NCBI RefSeq assembly: GCF_003315345.1 | Contig: NZ_QNRO01000002.1 | Span: 186,001 to 250,000, forward strand | From: Marinobacter pelagius | Lineage (GTDB): Bacteria; Pseudomonadota; Gammaproteobacteria; Pseudomonadales; Oleiphilaceae | Direction of reading: 5' to 3' | Length of the DNA: 64,000 nucleotides | Shown here: in pieces, positions 8,890 to 17,018 of the stretch | Numbering within the stretch: position 1 is the stretch's first letter | How the letters are laid out: each line of letters starts with the position of its first letter | Made by a program: the position numbers and the translations under genes | Notes under the pieces: model-generated | Told to the model about the DNA's origin: nothing | Databases searched by the model: none | Seen by the model: only the letters and a program-made list of their open reading frames with translations

Positions 8890-10101
8890 TTAGCCCAAAG
8901 CCCGAACCAGCATGGACACCAGCTCGGTCTGTTTGCGATAGCCGTTTTTCGCCAGCAGGCTCTTGATGTGCTGGCGGGCGGTGTGGATGGAAATCTGTTT
9001 TCTCTCGGCGACATCGCTGGCACTCAGGCCCTGGGCCAGGTCTGCCGCAACAGCGGCTTCCGCCGGAGTGCACTGGAACAGTGTCTGGAGCCTCTCCTGA
9101 TCCGGCTCCAGCGAGGAGTCAAAACAGAACAATTCTGCCAAAACACCGTTATTTTCGGCGCTATCGGCGATCAGGGGGGTTAGGCAGACCGCGATACGTT
9201 CATGGCCGCGACTGGTGAATACCGTTTGCGGCGAAAGCATGCCTTTGTGTGACAGGACGATGCAGGTGGTAATGGCATCCTGAAGCTTGCGGGTAACGCG
9301 ACGGTCTGCGCTCTGCAGTCGCTCTGAATCAGTAATGGACAGGCTGGTGCTGTTTTCCATAAGCGCCAGAGCCGCGTCGTTGGCCTGGGCGATATTGCCC
9401 AGTGCGTTGAAGACGATGAGCGGCTTTTTGACGTGGTTGAGTGCCATCGCCAGGTTTTCATTATCGCTGCGGGTCTCGTACAGCTTCAGATGCAGGGCAA
9501 CGGCGTTCTCGATATGGGGCGCCAACAGGTTCATCTGTAGAAGTTCGTCATCCGTGTAGGGGCCGAATTCCCTGTGCCGGTTGGCCATGAACACCACACT
9601 GGTGCCGTTCTCCTGTGTAACCAGCATTCCCGCACTATCGCCCATACCAACCTGCTCGGCCCAGGCACGGCTTTCCGGGCCAAGAATATCGAGAATGGTG
9701 CGACTGGTGTCACCACGAAGAAAGGAGTCGAACTGCCGTGGAGGAAGCTGGCGATAACGGGTCAGGGCTTCATCCCGTTCCGGGAGATCACTGTTGATGT
9801 ACCACTCTTCAAAGCCCTCCGGGTAGCCGAAAGTCCAGCCGTACACCATGCGCTGAGGATTGTTGGTGAGCCCCAGGATGCCACCTTGCAGGGCTTTGAA
9901 TCGATCCTGGAAGGCATCAAAGAAAGGCTGGAAACCGGTATTGTCATGCAGGCAGCGGTACAGGGTGCTGACGAGTGTGTTATAGGCCTGAAGATCCTCG
10001 CCTCCCAGCGAGGGAAAAGGAAAAGCGAGTTCACCTGCGGACTCCGGAGAGCCGGGAATGTTCGGGTTTGTCACATCGACGGGCCCTTTCCGTCCGGGCA
10101 T
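8890..10101 (-). CDS. LuxR-family transcriptional regulator
   Basis: A 403-residue protein with a LuxR-type helix-turn-helix at the extreme C-terminus (about residues 335-400; TPAEAAVAADLAQGLSASDV, then ISIHTARQHIKSLLAKNGY). The long N-terminal part has no receiver aspartate and no membrane segment. The region around residues 225-320 (KKPLIVFNALGNIAQANDAA) is PAS-like, so it may sense a small molecule. Regulators of this layout are common in lipid- and alkane-degrading gammaproteobacteria. The gene diverges from the ExaC-like aldehyde dehydrogenase, a likely target. ATG 10101 has no clear ribosome site, so the exact start is uncertain. Confidence 0.82.
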   Translation of the reverse strand: MPGRKGPVDVTNPNIPGSPESAGELAFPFPSLGGEDLQAYNTLVSTLYRCLHDNTGFQPFFDAFQDRFKALQGGILGLTNNPQRMVYGWTFGYPEGFEEWYINSDLPERDEALTRYRQLPPRQFDSFLRGDTSRTILDILGPESRAWAEQVGMGDSAGMLVTQENGTSVVFMANRHREFGPYTDDELLQMNLLAPHIENAVALHLKLYETRSDNENLAMALNHVKKPLIVFNALGNIAQANDAALALMENSTSLSITDSERLQSADRRVTRKLQDAITTCIVLSHKGMLSPQTVFTSRGHERIAVCLTPLIADSAENNGVLAELFCFDSSLEPDQERLQTLFQCTPAEAAVAADLAQGLSASDVAERKQISIHTARQHIKSLLAKNGYRKQTELVSMLVRALG

Positions 10102-10428
10102 TCACATCCCGCCGCTCGGCGTTATATGAGGCCTGACTGTTCTTGATCAGCGTCAAGAGACGCAGTTGGATTGGGATCAGCTTAGTCGAGTCAGACATCT
10201 GAGAACGTAAAATAAGGTTAAAAAAATTCCGGGCCCCAACTTCGTCACACTCGCGAAGCGTCAGGATTCGCCATCAGCGGGTATGACCTTGGGCGTGCAT
10301 CTACTACCAAGGAAGGAGTTTTTCGCCTCTATCGCATCATTCACGTATCCCGGATCGGGGTCTACATTGAATGGGTTAACGCGAAAGGCCGCGTTGCCCT
10401 GCGATAAACACAACAAGAGGTCGATAAC
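10102..10428. promoter_or_regulatory. divergent control region between LuxR regulator and aldehyde dehydrogenase
   Basis: A 327-base spacer between divergent genes, expected to hold both promoters and the operators of the LuxR and/or ErdR-like regulators. I find no convincing -35/-10 pair, sigma-54 site or strong palindrome. AGAGG at 10415-10419 could be the dehydrogenase ribosome site. Confidence 0.4.
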
Positions 10429-11949
10429 ATGATCTACGCACAACCCGGAAAAGAAGGTTCTGTCGTCTCCTTTAAGTCCCGCTACGAAAACTACATTGGT
10501 GGTGAGTGGGTGGCACCCGTCAAAGGCGAGTACTTCGAAAACATCACGCCGGTGACCGGTGAGGTGATCTGCGAGATTCCCCGTTCCACCGCCGAAGACA
10601 TCGATCTGGCGCTGGACGCAGCACACAAGGCCGCGCCGGCCTGGGGCAAGACCTCGCCCACCGAGCGTTCCAACATCCTGCTGAAGATTGCCGATCGCAT
10701 CGAGGCGAACCTGGAAAAACTGGCGGTTGCCGAAACCTGGGACAACGGCAAGGCCGTTCGTGAAACCCTGAATGCCGATATCCCGCTGGCTGCCGACCAC
10801 TTCCGTTATTTCGCCGGCTGTATCCGTGCCCAGGAAGGCCACATGGGTGAGATAGACCACAATACCGTGGCCTATCACTTCCACGAGCCGCTGGGTGTGG
10901 TTGGCCAGATCATCCCCTGGAACTTCCCGCTGCTGATGGCGGCCTGGAAGCTGGGCCCCTGCCTGGCTGCCGGTAACTGCACCGTGCTCAAGCCGGCCGA
11001 GCAGACCCCCGCCAGCATCCTGCTGCTGATGGAAATCATTGGTGACCTGCTGCCGCCGGGCGTACTCAACGTGGTGAACGGCTACGGCATCGAAGCCGGT
11101 CAGGCCCTGGCCACCAGCAAGCGCATCGCCAAGATTGCCTTCACCGGTTCCACCCCGGTGGGCTCCCACATCCTCAAGTGCGCTGCCGACAACATCATTC
11201 CGTCCACCGTGGAGCTGGGCGGCAAGTCCCCGAACATCTACTTCTCCGACGTCATGCAGGCCGAGCCTGAATTCGTCGACAAGTGTGTCGAAGGTCTGGT
11301 ACTGGCGTTCTTCAACCAGGGTGAGGTGTGCACCTGCCCGTCCCGGGCACTGGTCCAGGAAGACATGTTCGAAGAGTTCATGCAGAAGGTCATCCAGCGC
11401 ACCAAGGCCATCAAGCGCGGCAATCCGCTGGATACCGACGTTCAGGTGGGTGCCCAGGCCTCCAAGGAACAGTTCGACAAGATCATGTCCTACCTGGAGA
11501 TCGGCAAGCAGGAAGGCGCCGTGGTGCTGACCGGCGGCGACCGCGAGCATCTGGATGAGGAGTTCAACAACGGCTTCTACATCCAGCCGACCCTGTTCAA
11601 GGGCGACAACAAGATGCGCGTGTTCCAGGAAGAAATCTTTGGCCCGGTAGTGGGTGTCACCACCTTCAAGACCGAGGAAGAAGCCCTGGCCATCGCCAAC
11701 GACACCGAGTTCGGTCTGGGTGCCGGCCTCTGGACCCGCGACACCAACCGCGCCTACCGCATGGGTCGTGCCATCCAGGCCGGTCGGGTCTGGATGAACT
11801 GCTACCACGCCTACCCGGCGCACGCCGCCTTCGGTGGCTACAAGAAGTCCGGTGTTGGCCGTGAAACCCACAAGATGGCGCTTGAGCACTACCAGCAGAC
11901 CAAGAACATGTTGGTCAGCTACGACACCAACCCACTGGGATTCTTCTGA
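10429..11949 (+). CDS. exaC: NAD-dependent aldehyde dehydrogenase, ExaC/AcoD type
   Basis: A 506-residue soluble enzyme oxidising short aldehydes such as acetaldehyde to the acid with NAD+. The sequence is very close to Pseudomonas ExaC along its length, starting [19 protein letters not shown] and ending with the family tail NPLGFF. The NAD-binding PWNFPLLM block, the general-base Glu in VELGGKSPN (about residue 262) and the catalytic Cys in [12 protein letters not shown] (about 302) are intact. ExaC follows a quinoprotein ethanol dehydrogenase step in Pseudomonas; no such dehydrogenase is in this window, so the aldehyde source may be other alcohols or wax and alkane metabolism. It is a single gene, divergent from a LuxR regulator and followed by a REP-like palindrome. 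Confidence 0.95.
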   Translation: MIYAQPGKEGSVVSFKSRYENYIGGEWVAPVKGEYFENITPVTGEVICEIPRSTAEDIDLALDAAHKAAPAWGKTSPTERSNILLKIADRIEANLEKLAVAETWDNGKAVRETLNADIPLAADHFRYFAGCIRAQEGHMGEIDHNTVAYHFHEPLGVVGQIIPWNFPLLMAAWKLGPCLAAGNCTVLKPAEQTPASILLLMEIIGDLLPPGVLNVVNGYGIEAGQALATSKRIAKIAFTGSTPVGSHILKCAADNIIPSTVELGGKSPNIYFSDVMQAEPEFVDKCVEGLVLAFFNQGEVCTCPSRALVQEDMFEEFMQKVIQRTKAIKRGNPLDTDVQVGAQASKEQFDKIMSYLEIGKQEGAVVLTGGDREHLDEEFNNGFYIQPTLFKGDNKMRVFQEEIFGPVVGVTTFKTEEEALAIANDTEFGLGAGLWTRDTNRAYRMGRAIQAGRVWMNCYHAYPAHAAFGGYKKSGVGRETHKMALEHYQQTKNMLVSYDTNPLGFF

Positions 11950-11966
11950 TAGTCCCATGTAATAAC

Positions 11967-11996
11967 AGGGTCAGATGAAGGACTTCATCTGACCCT
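11967..11996. repeat. REP-like palindrome, perfect copy
   Basis: agggtcagatgaag-ga-cttcatctgaccct is a perfect 14-bp inverted repeat with a 2-base centre, 17 bases after the exaC stop. It shares the gggtcagatgaa / ttcatctgaccc core with the copies at 5.1-5.3 kb. No T-run follows, but it may still shape the mRNA end. Confidence 0.75.
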
Positions 11997-12060
11997 CACG
12001 ATTTTGCCTGCAGGGTCTACACTTACCTCAGCAACCCCAGGGAAAAGGAGACCCAGCGCC

Positions 12061-12345
12061 ATGAGCAATTCCGATACCGGACTGACCAACCACGAAGTCA
12101 CCATCTGCCTGGACGGTGGCGCCGTACTCGGGCCATTCAACGCGACCTGGACCAAGAACGAGGGTGGTGATGTGCGCGAACTGGTCCGTGAATACGATGC
12201 CTTCCTGCAGGGAGAGAAGCAGCAACGCTTCAAATTTCACCTGCACGATACCTATACCAACACCGTCCACACCCTGATCCTGAATTTTGGGCAGGTGACG
12301 GGGATCTGCGACCATGTCCGCCTCCGAAGCCACGCCAACGACTGA
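12061..12345 (+). CDS. small hypothetical protein (94 aa)
   Basis: A 94-residue cytoplasmic protein with no signal peptide and no recognised domain. ATG 12061 is set by AAAAGGAG at 12042-12049; the frame opens further upstream but without a ribosome site. The sequence is mixed, with a beta-like N-terminal half (EVTICLDGGAVLGPFNATW) and a C-terminal half (KFHLHDTYTNTVHTLILNFG). It sits between exaC and fumC on the same strand, 83 bases before fumC. Nothing in it suggests a function. Confidence 0.7.
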   Translation: MSNSDTGLTNHEVTICLDGGAVLGPFNATWTKNEGGDVRELVREYDAFLQGEKQQRFKFHLHDTYTNTVHTLILNFGQVTGICDHVRLRSHAND

Positions 12346-12428
12346 ACGGATTGCGCAGTGATACGGACGCGAGGTGGTTTCGTAACTGCGGGTAAAACCT
12401 CAACGTAAACGGACGGACAGGAGGGAAC

Positions 12429-13805
12429 ATGAGCGAATTCAGAACGGAGAAAGACAGCCTGGGTGAGGTCCATGTGCCCGTCGATGCACTCTGGGGCGCC
12501 CAGACCCAGCGAGCCGTCGACAACTTCCCGGTCAGCGGCCAGCCAATGCCGGCCACGTTCATCAAGGCGGTGGCGCAGATCAAGAAAGCGGCTGCCGAGG
12601 CCAATACCAGCCTCGGGCTGCTCGATAACGCGCGGCGCGATGCCATCGTCCAGGCCTGCGATGCCCTGATCAGCGGCGAATATGCAGACCAGTTTCCGGT
12701 GGATCGTTACCAGACCGGATCCGGCACCAGCACCAACATGAACGCCAACGAAGTAATCGCCGCCCTGTGCCGGAAGGAAGGCGTGGATATTCATCCCAAC
12801 GATCACGTCAACATGAGCCAGAGTTCCAACGATGTGATCCCGACGGCGATCCACGTCAGTTCGGTGATGGCCGTGAAGGAATCCCTGGTGCCGGCACTGA
12901 CCCACCTGCGCGGTGTTATCTACGAACGTGAAGCGTTGTTTTCCGAGCAGGTGAAAACCGGCCGGACACACCTGATGGATGCCATGCCGGTCACCCTGGG
13001 CCAGGAACTGCGGACCTGGCGCGAGCAGTTGGCGGCGGCCGAGCAGCGCCTGGAAGCCGCAACCGAAGAGCTGATGGCAGTACCGCAGGGTGGCACTGCT
13101 GTGGGCACCGGTGTCAACGCCGCGCCGGAGTTCGCCGGGCAATTCGTGAAATTCCTCAAGAGCAATACCGGTTATCCGTTCCGGTCCCTCGAGCACAAGT
13201 TTGTCGGCCAGAGTGCGGTGGATGCACCAGTGGCGCTGTCATCCCAGCTTCGGGGCGTGGCCATCGTACTTACCAAGATCGCCAACGACCTGCGCTGGAT
13301 GAACAGTGGGCCAATCCATGGCCTGTCGGAAATCAGTCTTCCCGCGTTGCAGCCGGGCTCCAGCATCATGCCGGGCAAGGTCAACCCGGTCATTCCCGAA
13401 TCGGTGGCCATGGTGGGTGCCCAGGTGATGGGGCTGGACAGTGCCGTCGCGATCGCCGGCCAGTCCGGCAACTTCCAGCTCAACGTGATGTTGCCGCTGG
13501 TGGGTGGCAACCTGCTGGATATGGTCGGTCTGTTGAGCAACGGGGCTACCATCCTGGCAGATAAGGCCATTAAGGATTTCTCCGTCAACGCGGACAACCT
13601 GAATGCCGGCGTCGGCCGTAACCCGGTGCTGGTCACCGCCCTGAATCCGGAGATCGGCTACAGCCTGGCGGCGGATATTGCCAAGGAAGCGTACCGGACC
13701 GGTCGCCCGGTGATTGACGTGGCCGAGGAACGCAGTGGCCTGAGCCGTGCGCGACTGGAGCAGTTGATGGACCCGTTGAAACTGACCCGGGGCGGTCTGG
13801 ACTGA
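12429..13805 (+). CDS. fumC: class II fumarate hydratase
   Basis: Iron-independent fumarase converting fumarate and malate in the TCA cycle. The 458-residue sequence has the superfamily blocks TGSGTSTNMNANEV (about 98-111), SQSSNDVIPTA (about 137-147), GRTHLMDAMPVTLGQE (about 178-193) and the signature GSSIMPGKVNP near residue 315. Ser in that loop is the catalytic base region. It is slightly shorter than the usual 460-467. A ribosome site (AGGAGGG, 12419-12425) precedes ATG 12429. With mqo at 21792 it covers two consecutive TCA steps, though the genes are not linked in an operon. Confidence 0.95.
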   Translation: MSEFRTEKDSLGEVHVPVDALWGAQTQRAVDNFPVSGQPMPATFIKAVAQIKKAAAEANTSLGLLDNARRDAIVQACDALISGEYADQFPVDRYQTGSGTSTNMNANEVIAALCRKEGVDIHPNDHVNMSQSSNDVIPTAIHVSSVMAVKESLVPALTHLRGVIYEREALFSEQVKTGRTHLMDAMPVTLGQELRTWREQLAAAEQRLEAATEELMAVPQGGTAVGTGVNAAPEFAGQFVKFLKSNTGYPFRSLEHKFVGQSAVDAPVALSSQLRGVAIVLTKIANDLRWMNSGPIHGLSEISLPALQPGSSIMPGKVNPVIPESVAMVGAQVMGLDSAVAIAGQSGNFQLNVMLPLVGGNLLDMVGLLSNGATILADKAIKDFSVNADNLNAGVGRNPVLVTALNPEIGYSLAADIAKEAYRTGRPVIDVAEERSGLSRARLEQLMDPLKLTRGGLD

Positions 13806-13828
13806 CAAGCAGAAAGGAGCACTGGCAG

Positions 13829-14311
13829 TTGCTGTTATCGCTGGAGTTGTACGTGATGCTGGTGCTCGCCAACGGCGCCCCCGTGGTGGCTGCACGGATA
13901 CTCGGGGAGCGTTGGGATCAGCCGGTTGACGGTAACCGGCTCTGGTCCGATGGTCGGCCGATGCTGGGAAAAAGCAAAACCTGGCGGGGGCTGGTCAGCG
14001 GCTGCCTGGCGTGCGCCCTGTTCTCCCTCGTGACCGGGCTGGGCTTTATGTTCGGGGTAATGTTCGGGTTTTTGGGGTTGCTGGGTGACATGATCAGCAG
14101 CTTCATCAAACGCCGGAAAGGTTTGCAGTCCAGTGCCCGGGCGCTGGGCCTGGATCAGATCCCGGAAGCGGCCCTGCCCATGTTTCTCGCAATTGTCTGG
14201 TTGCCGGTCGGGTGGGGCAGTGCCTTGCTGGTGGTCGTCCTGTTTACGCTCTCCAACATCCTGCTGTCTCCGCTTTTGCACCAGCTCGGAATTCGCGACA
14301 AGCCCCACTGA
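13829..14311 (+). CDS. CDP-archaeol synthase-like (CarS/DUF46) membrane protein
   Basis: A 160-residue inner-membrane protein with about four hydrophobic segments. It resembles the CarS/DUF46 family, relatives of CdsA that in archaea activate archaeol with CTP. Key blocks are NGAPVVAARI near the N-terminus, GKSKTWRGLVSG (about 49-60) and the metal/CDP-lipid signature LLGDMISSFIKRRKG (about 86-100). Bacterial members are widespread but not archaeol synthases; a CTP-dependent lipid role is an inference. The start is TTG at 13829, with AAAGGAG at 13813-13819. It is 23 bases after fumC, so probably cotranscribed, and converges on the phosphoesterase gene 6 bases away. Confidence 0.83.
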   Translation: MLLSLELYVMLVLANGAPVVAARILGERWDQPVDGNRLWSDGRPMLGKSKTWRGLVSGCLACALFSLVTGLGFMFGVMFGFLGLLGDMISSFIKRRKGLQSSARALGLDQIPEAALPMFLAIVWLPVGWGSALLVVVLFTLSNILLSPLLHQLGIRDKPH

Positions 14312-14317
14312 GGCAGG

Positions 14318-15292
14318 TTACTGCGGGCCCCGGGTCAGGGTGTGGAGGGTGACCTCCGGCGGGCAATTCAGCCTGACGTTCAGCACTGAAGTTCCGGCGC
14401 CCGGGGAGGTGTAGCCCTGCATGCCGTTGACCTGCCAGTAGCCGCGACCCAGGTGCCGTGGGCAATCGGAGTCAAGGGTCACCGGAATGCCGCCGGGCAG
14501 GCAGATCTGGCCACCGTGGGTGTGGCCGCACAGGAACACGTCGTAGCCGGCGTGCGCGGCTTCGCGCCAGATTTCCGGGGTGTGGCTGAGCAGGATGCTG
14601 ATGGCTCCGACGGGGATGTTGTCCCCGGCCCGGTGCAGGTTGTGGACCTTGTAGAAATGAGCATCGTCCACGCCAGCCAGATACAGCTTCTGGCCATTGC
14701 GTTCCAGGGGGACCATCTCGTTGAGCAGTAACTGGTACCCCATGTCCTCCAGGGCAGGCACCATGCGGATGCTGTCGTGGTTACCCAGCACTGCGTAGGG
14801 CTTGCCCCTGATCGCCGCGCGCAGCCTGCCCATGCCCGCCAGGGCCTCATCCACCGGGCCCCAGGTCAGGCGCCGGTAATCTCCGGTCAGTACACACAGA
14901 TCATACTCAAGGGGCTCGATCTGGCGAATCACCGCCTGCAGGTTCGCCTCGTCCATATCCACGTGCAGGTCAGTCAGATGCAGGATACGGTAGCCCTCGA
15001 AAGCCTCCGGGAGGTCGGGAATAACGAACTGGTTGTGGACCGTGGCGAGTTTCAGGGTATTGGCCTGGGCCCGCCGGAACAGGCCGACGCACTTCAGGCA
15101 GAAGCGGATCAGCCCGGGGGCATTGGTCAGGTTTTCCAGGTGAAAGGAATGGTGATCCTTGCCGAAGACCAGGGCCTCGGACTCTTCCTCAATGCCAAGT
15201 CTCTGGCGTGCGTGTACCGGCCCGAGGCGCAGGCTGAGGCGATACTCCAGCAGTTCATTCTGGTTTTCAGGTGCACGAGCCCTTGCCGTCAT
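14318..15292 (-). CDS. calcineurin-like metallophosphoesterase (YaeI/YkuE-like)
   Basis: A 324-residue binuclear-metal phosphoesterase. All metal-binding motifs are present: DLH at 108-110, GD at 137-138 (VLTGDY), GNHD at 170-173, His in LLSHTP, and GHTHGGQ near residue 268. Members cleave phosphodiester or lipid-linked phosphates, and the YaeI/YkuE subgroup is associated with membrane lipids. No typical N-terminal signal or anchor was found. ATG 15292 is chosen because AAGGAAAG lies just upstream. The open frame extends to 15511, but that stretch overlaps the msrA promoter and has no ribosome site. It is divergent from msrA, about 200 bases away. The substrate is unknown. Confidence 0.88.
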   Translation of the reverse strand: MTARARAPENQNELLEYRLSLRLGPVHARQRLGIEEESEALVFGKDHHSFHLENLTNAPGLIRFCLKCVGLFRRAQANTLKLATVHNQFVIPDLPEAFEGYRILHLTDLHVDMDEANLQAVIRQIEPLEYDLCVLTGDYRRLTWGPVDEALAGMGRLRAAIRGKPYAVLGNHDSIRMVPALEDMGYQLLLNEMVPLERNGQKLYLAGVDDAHFYKVHNLHRAGDNIPVGAISILLSHTPEIWREAAHAGYDVFLCGHTHGGQICLPGGIPVTLDSDCPRHLGRGYWQVNGMQGYTSPGAGTSVLNVRLNCPPEVTLHTLTRGPQ

Positions 15293-15494
15293 TATTCTTT
15301 CCTTGATGCCGAGCGGGTTCTGGCTGAGTGCCTGCGATAAGCAATGGCAAACCCTGTCTTTCATTATGGTTGGCTGATGGGGGGATGCAACTGGCCAGGC
15401 GCGATGTTCATGTTCGGTAATGGAAGTCCCGGTTTGGGATTTGTTCGTAAAACTCTTTAAGCTAGACGTAAAGACATTCAATCCAGAGGTGACT

Positions 15495-16145
15495 ATGACA
15501 GAGTCATGCAATATACGGGGCCTGACCGTGCCCCGTAGCCGCTTTCCGGACCCGGAACGGGATCTGCCTTCTGGGGCTGGTGAGGCGCGCGTGGTGCTGG
15601 CCGGCGGCTGTTTCTGGTGCGTTGAAGCGGTATTTCTGGCGATGGACGGCGTCAGCCAAGTGACCTCCGGCTATGCCGGCGGCAGTGCGGACACCGCGAA
15701 TTACGAGGCGGTCTGTACCGGTACCACCGGCCACGCGGAGGTGGTGGAGATCCGCTATGACCCGGCAAAGGTCAGCTATGGCGAGCTTTTGAAAGTGTTC
15801 TTCTCCGTGGCCCACGACCCGACCCAGCTTAACCGCCAGGGCAACGATCGGGGCACACAATACCGCTCGGCCATTTTCTATGAAACGCCGGAACAGAAAA
15901 CCTTGGCGGAGGCCTACATCCACCAGCTGGATGAAGCGGGCGTCTATCCCGATCCGATCGTGACCAGCCTGGAGCGGCTGGCGGCCTTCTATCCGGCGGA
16001 GGAGTACCATCAGAACTTTGCTGCCCGGAACCCCTACCAGCCCTATATCATGGCGGTGGCGGCCCCCAAGATGGAAAAACTGGTGGACAGCTACGGCGAC
16101 CGTTTGAAACCTGAATTCACCGACAACGAACCGGGCCAGGCCTGA
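15495..16145 (+). CDS. msrA: peptide methionine (S)-S-oxide reductase
   Basis: MsrA reduces the S-form of methionine sulfoxide in oxidised proteins using thioredoxin. The 216-residue sequence has the GCFWC signature at 38-42 (catalytic Cys39) and the family blocks GYAGG and [15 protein letters not shown] 15495 is preceded by AGAGGT; the frame runs upstream to 15420 with no conserved sequence. The first ~30 residues precede the conserved core, as in E. coli-type MsrA. msrB follows 11 bases later, so the pair handles both sulfoxide stereoisomers from one transcript. No export signal is seen, so it is cytoplasmic. Confidence 0.95.
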   Translation: MTESCNIRGLTVPRSRFPDPERDLPSGAGEARVVLAGGCFWCVEAVFLAMDGVSQVTSGYAGGSADTANYEAVCTGTTGHAEVVEIRYDPAKVSYGELLKVFFSVAHDPTQLNRQGNDRGTQYRSAIFYETPEQKTLAEAYIHQLDEAGVYPDPIVTSLERLAAFYPAEEYHQNFAARNPYQPYIMAVAAPKMEKLVDSYGDRLKPEFTDNEPGQA

Positions 16146-16156
16146 GGAGAGAAGTT

Positions 16157-16582
16157 ATGACCGTATCCGCATCAGGTTACGACCTGACGCCCTTGACGCA
16201 GGCTCAGGTGGACGAAAAAGCAGCGGATCTGACGCCGGATGAGCGGCGCGTGTTGCTCGATCACGGCACGGAGCACCCGTTCTGTGGCACCCTTCTGGAT
16301 AACAAGAAGGCCGGTGTGTACCACTGCCGGCTGTGTGATCTGCCCCTGTTCAGTTCGGACTCGAAATTCGACTCCGGCACCGGCTGGCCAAGTTTCTTCC
16401 AGCCCTTTGACCCGGACCATATCCGGTACCTGGAGGACAGCAGCCTGGGCATGACCCGCACCGAGATCCGGTGCCCGCGCTGTGACAGTCACCTGGGGCA
16501 TGTATTCCCCGATGGTCCGCCACCGACCGGGCAGCGCTATTGTCTGAACTCCATAGCCATGGTTTTCAGAGAGAAGAACTGA
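16157..16582 (+). CDS. msrB: peptide methionine (R)-S-oxide reductase
   Basis: MsrB reduces the R-form of methionine sulfoxide. The 141-residue protein has the structural zinc cysteines C57-x2-C60 and C106-x2-C109, the TGWPSF block (75-80), HLGHVF (112-117) and the catalytic cysteine C129 in RYCLNS. It begins 11 bases after msrA (ribosome site GAGGAGAG) and ends at a strong bidirectional hairpin. It is the methionine-repair partner of the preceding gene, and the oxidant link to the neighbouring sulfite dehydrogenase genes is only positional. Confidence 0.95.
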   Translation: MTVSASGYDLTPLTQAQVDEKAADLTPDERRVLLDHGTEHPFCGTLLDNKKAGVYHCRLCDLPLFSSDSKFDSGTGWPSFFQPFDPDHIRYLEDSSLGMTRTEIRCPRCDSHLGHVFPDGPPPTGQRYCLNSIAMVFREKN

Positions 16583-16604
16583 ACGCGAATAAATCAGGGT
16601 AGAG

Positions 16605-16628
16605 AAAACGGGGCGCAGGCCCCGTTTT
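16605..16628. terminator. bidirectional intrinsic terminator
   Basis: aaaacggggc (16605-16614) pairs perfectly with gccccgtttt (16619-16628) around the loop gcag. A/T tracts flank both sides, so it can end both the msrAB and the opposed sorAB transcripts. Confidence 0.8.
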
Positions 16629-16631
16629 GTG

Positions 16632-16952
16632 TTACTTGCCGCCGGTCACTGTCGAAACGTAATGGGCGACAGCCTTGATCTGTTCTTCCGACAGACTTGC
16701 CTCGAACGATGGCATGACGCCAACGCCCTGGGTCACGGCCATTCTCACCTGGTCCTCGGTGGGTTTGAGGTCGTCCAGGTTCGGCCCGATTGCACCGGCA
16801 GAACCGGCATCGGCGAGCGTGTGACAGATAGTGCAGGAGGGTTGGGCTTCCCGGGTGAAAACATTCTTGCCCTGGGTGGCCAGTTCATCTGCTGAAGCGT
16901 GGAGAGAAAAGGTCATCAGGCCTGCGATGGCCAATACAGCTTTTTTGTTCAT
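16632..16952 (-). CDS. sorB: c-type cytochrome subunit of sulfite dehydrogenase
   Basis: A 106-residue periplasmic monohaem cytochrome c. The signal peptide is cleaved around ASA-DE (residue 22). The haem motif is C40-T-I-C43-H44, and the probable axial Met is M80 in GVGVMPSF. It lies downstream of the molybdopterin sulfite dehydrogenase gene on the same strand, the arrangement of SorA/SorB, in which SorB takes electrons from sulfite oxidation and passes them to the respiratory chain. The 66-base gap holds a hairpin and a Fur-like AT box. The assignment rests on the partner; the cytochrome alone would be generic. Confidence 0.85.
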   Translation of the reverse strand: MNKKAVLAIAGLMTFSLHASADELATQGKNVFTREAQPSCTICHTLADAGSAGAIGPNLDDLKPTEDQVRMAVTQGVGVMPSFEASLSEEQIKAVAHYVSTVTGGK

Positions 16953-16965
16953 CTGGTATGGATCC

Positions 16966-16980
16966 GATAATGATAATGAC
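16966..16980. promoter_or_regulatory. possible Fur-box-like element upstream of sorB
   Basis: gataatgataatgac contains two GATAAT hexamers in tandem, as in the classical Fur consensus, but the third hexamer is not conserved. It sits 14 bases before the sorB start, inside an apparent two-gene transcript. Confidence 0.25.
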
Positions 16981-17012
16981 GGGGCGGCTGGTTCTCCCTG
17001 GTCAGCCGCCCC
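16981..17012 (-). terminator. hairpin between sorA and sorB (attenuator or stability element)
   Basis: ggggcggctg (16981-16990) pairs perfectly with cagccgcccc (17003-17012) around a 12-base loop, only 6 bases after the sorA stop. In the transcribed direction it is followed by GTCATTATCATTATC, not a clean U-run. It is likely a partial terminator or mRNA-protecting stem that sets the sorA:sorB ratio. Confidence 0.5.
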
Positions 17013-17018
17013 GGATGG

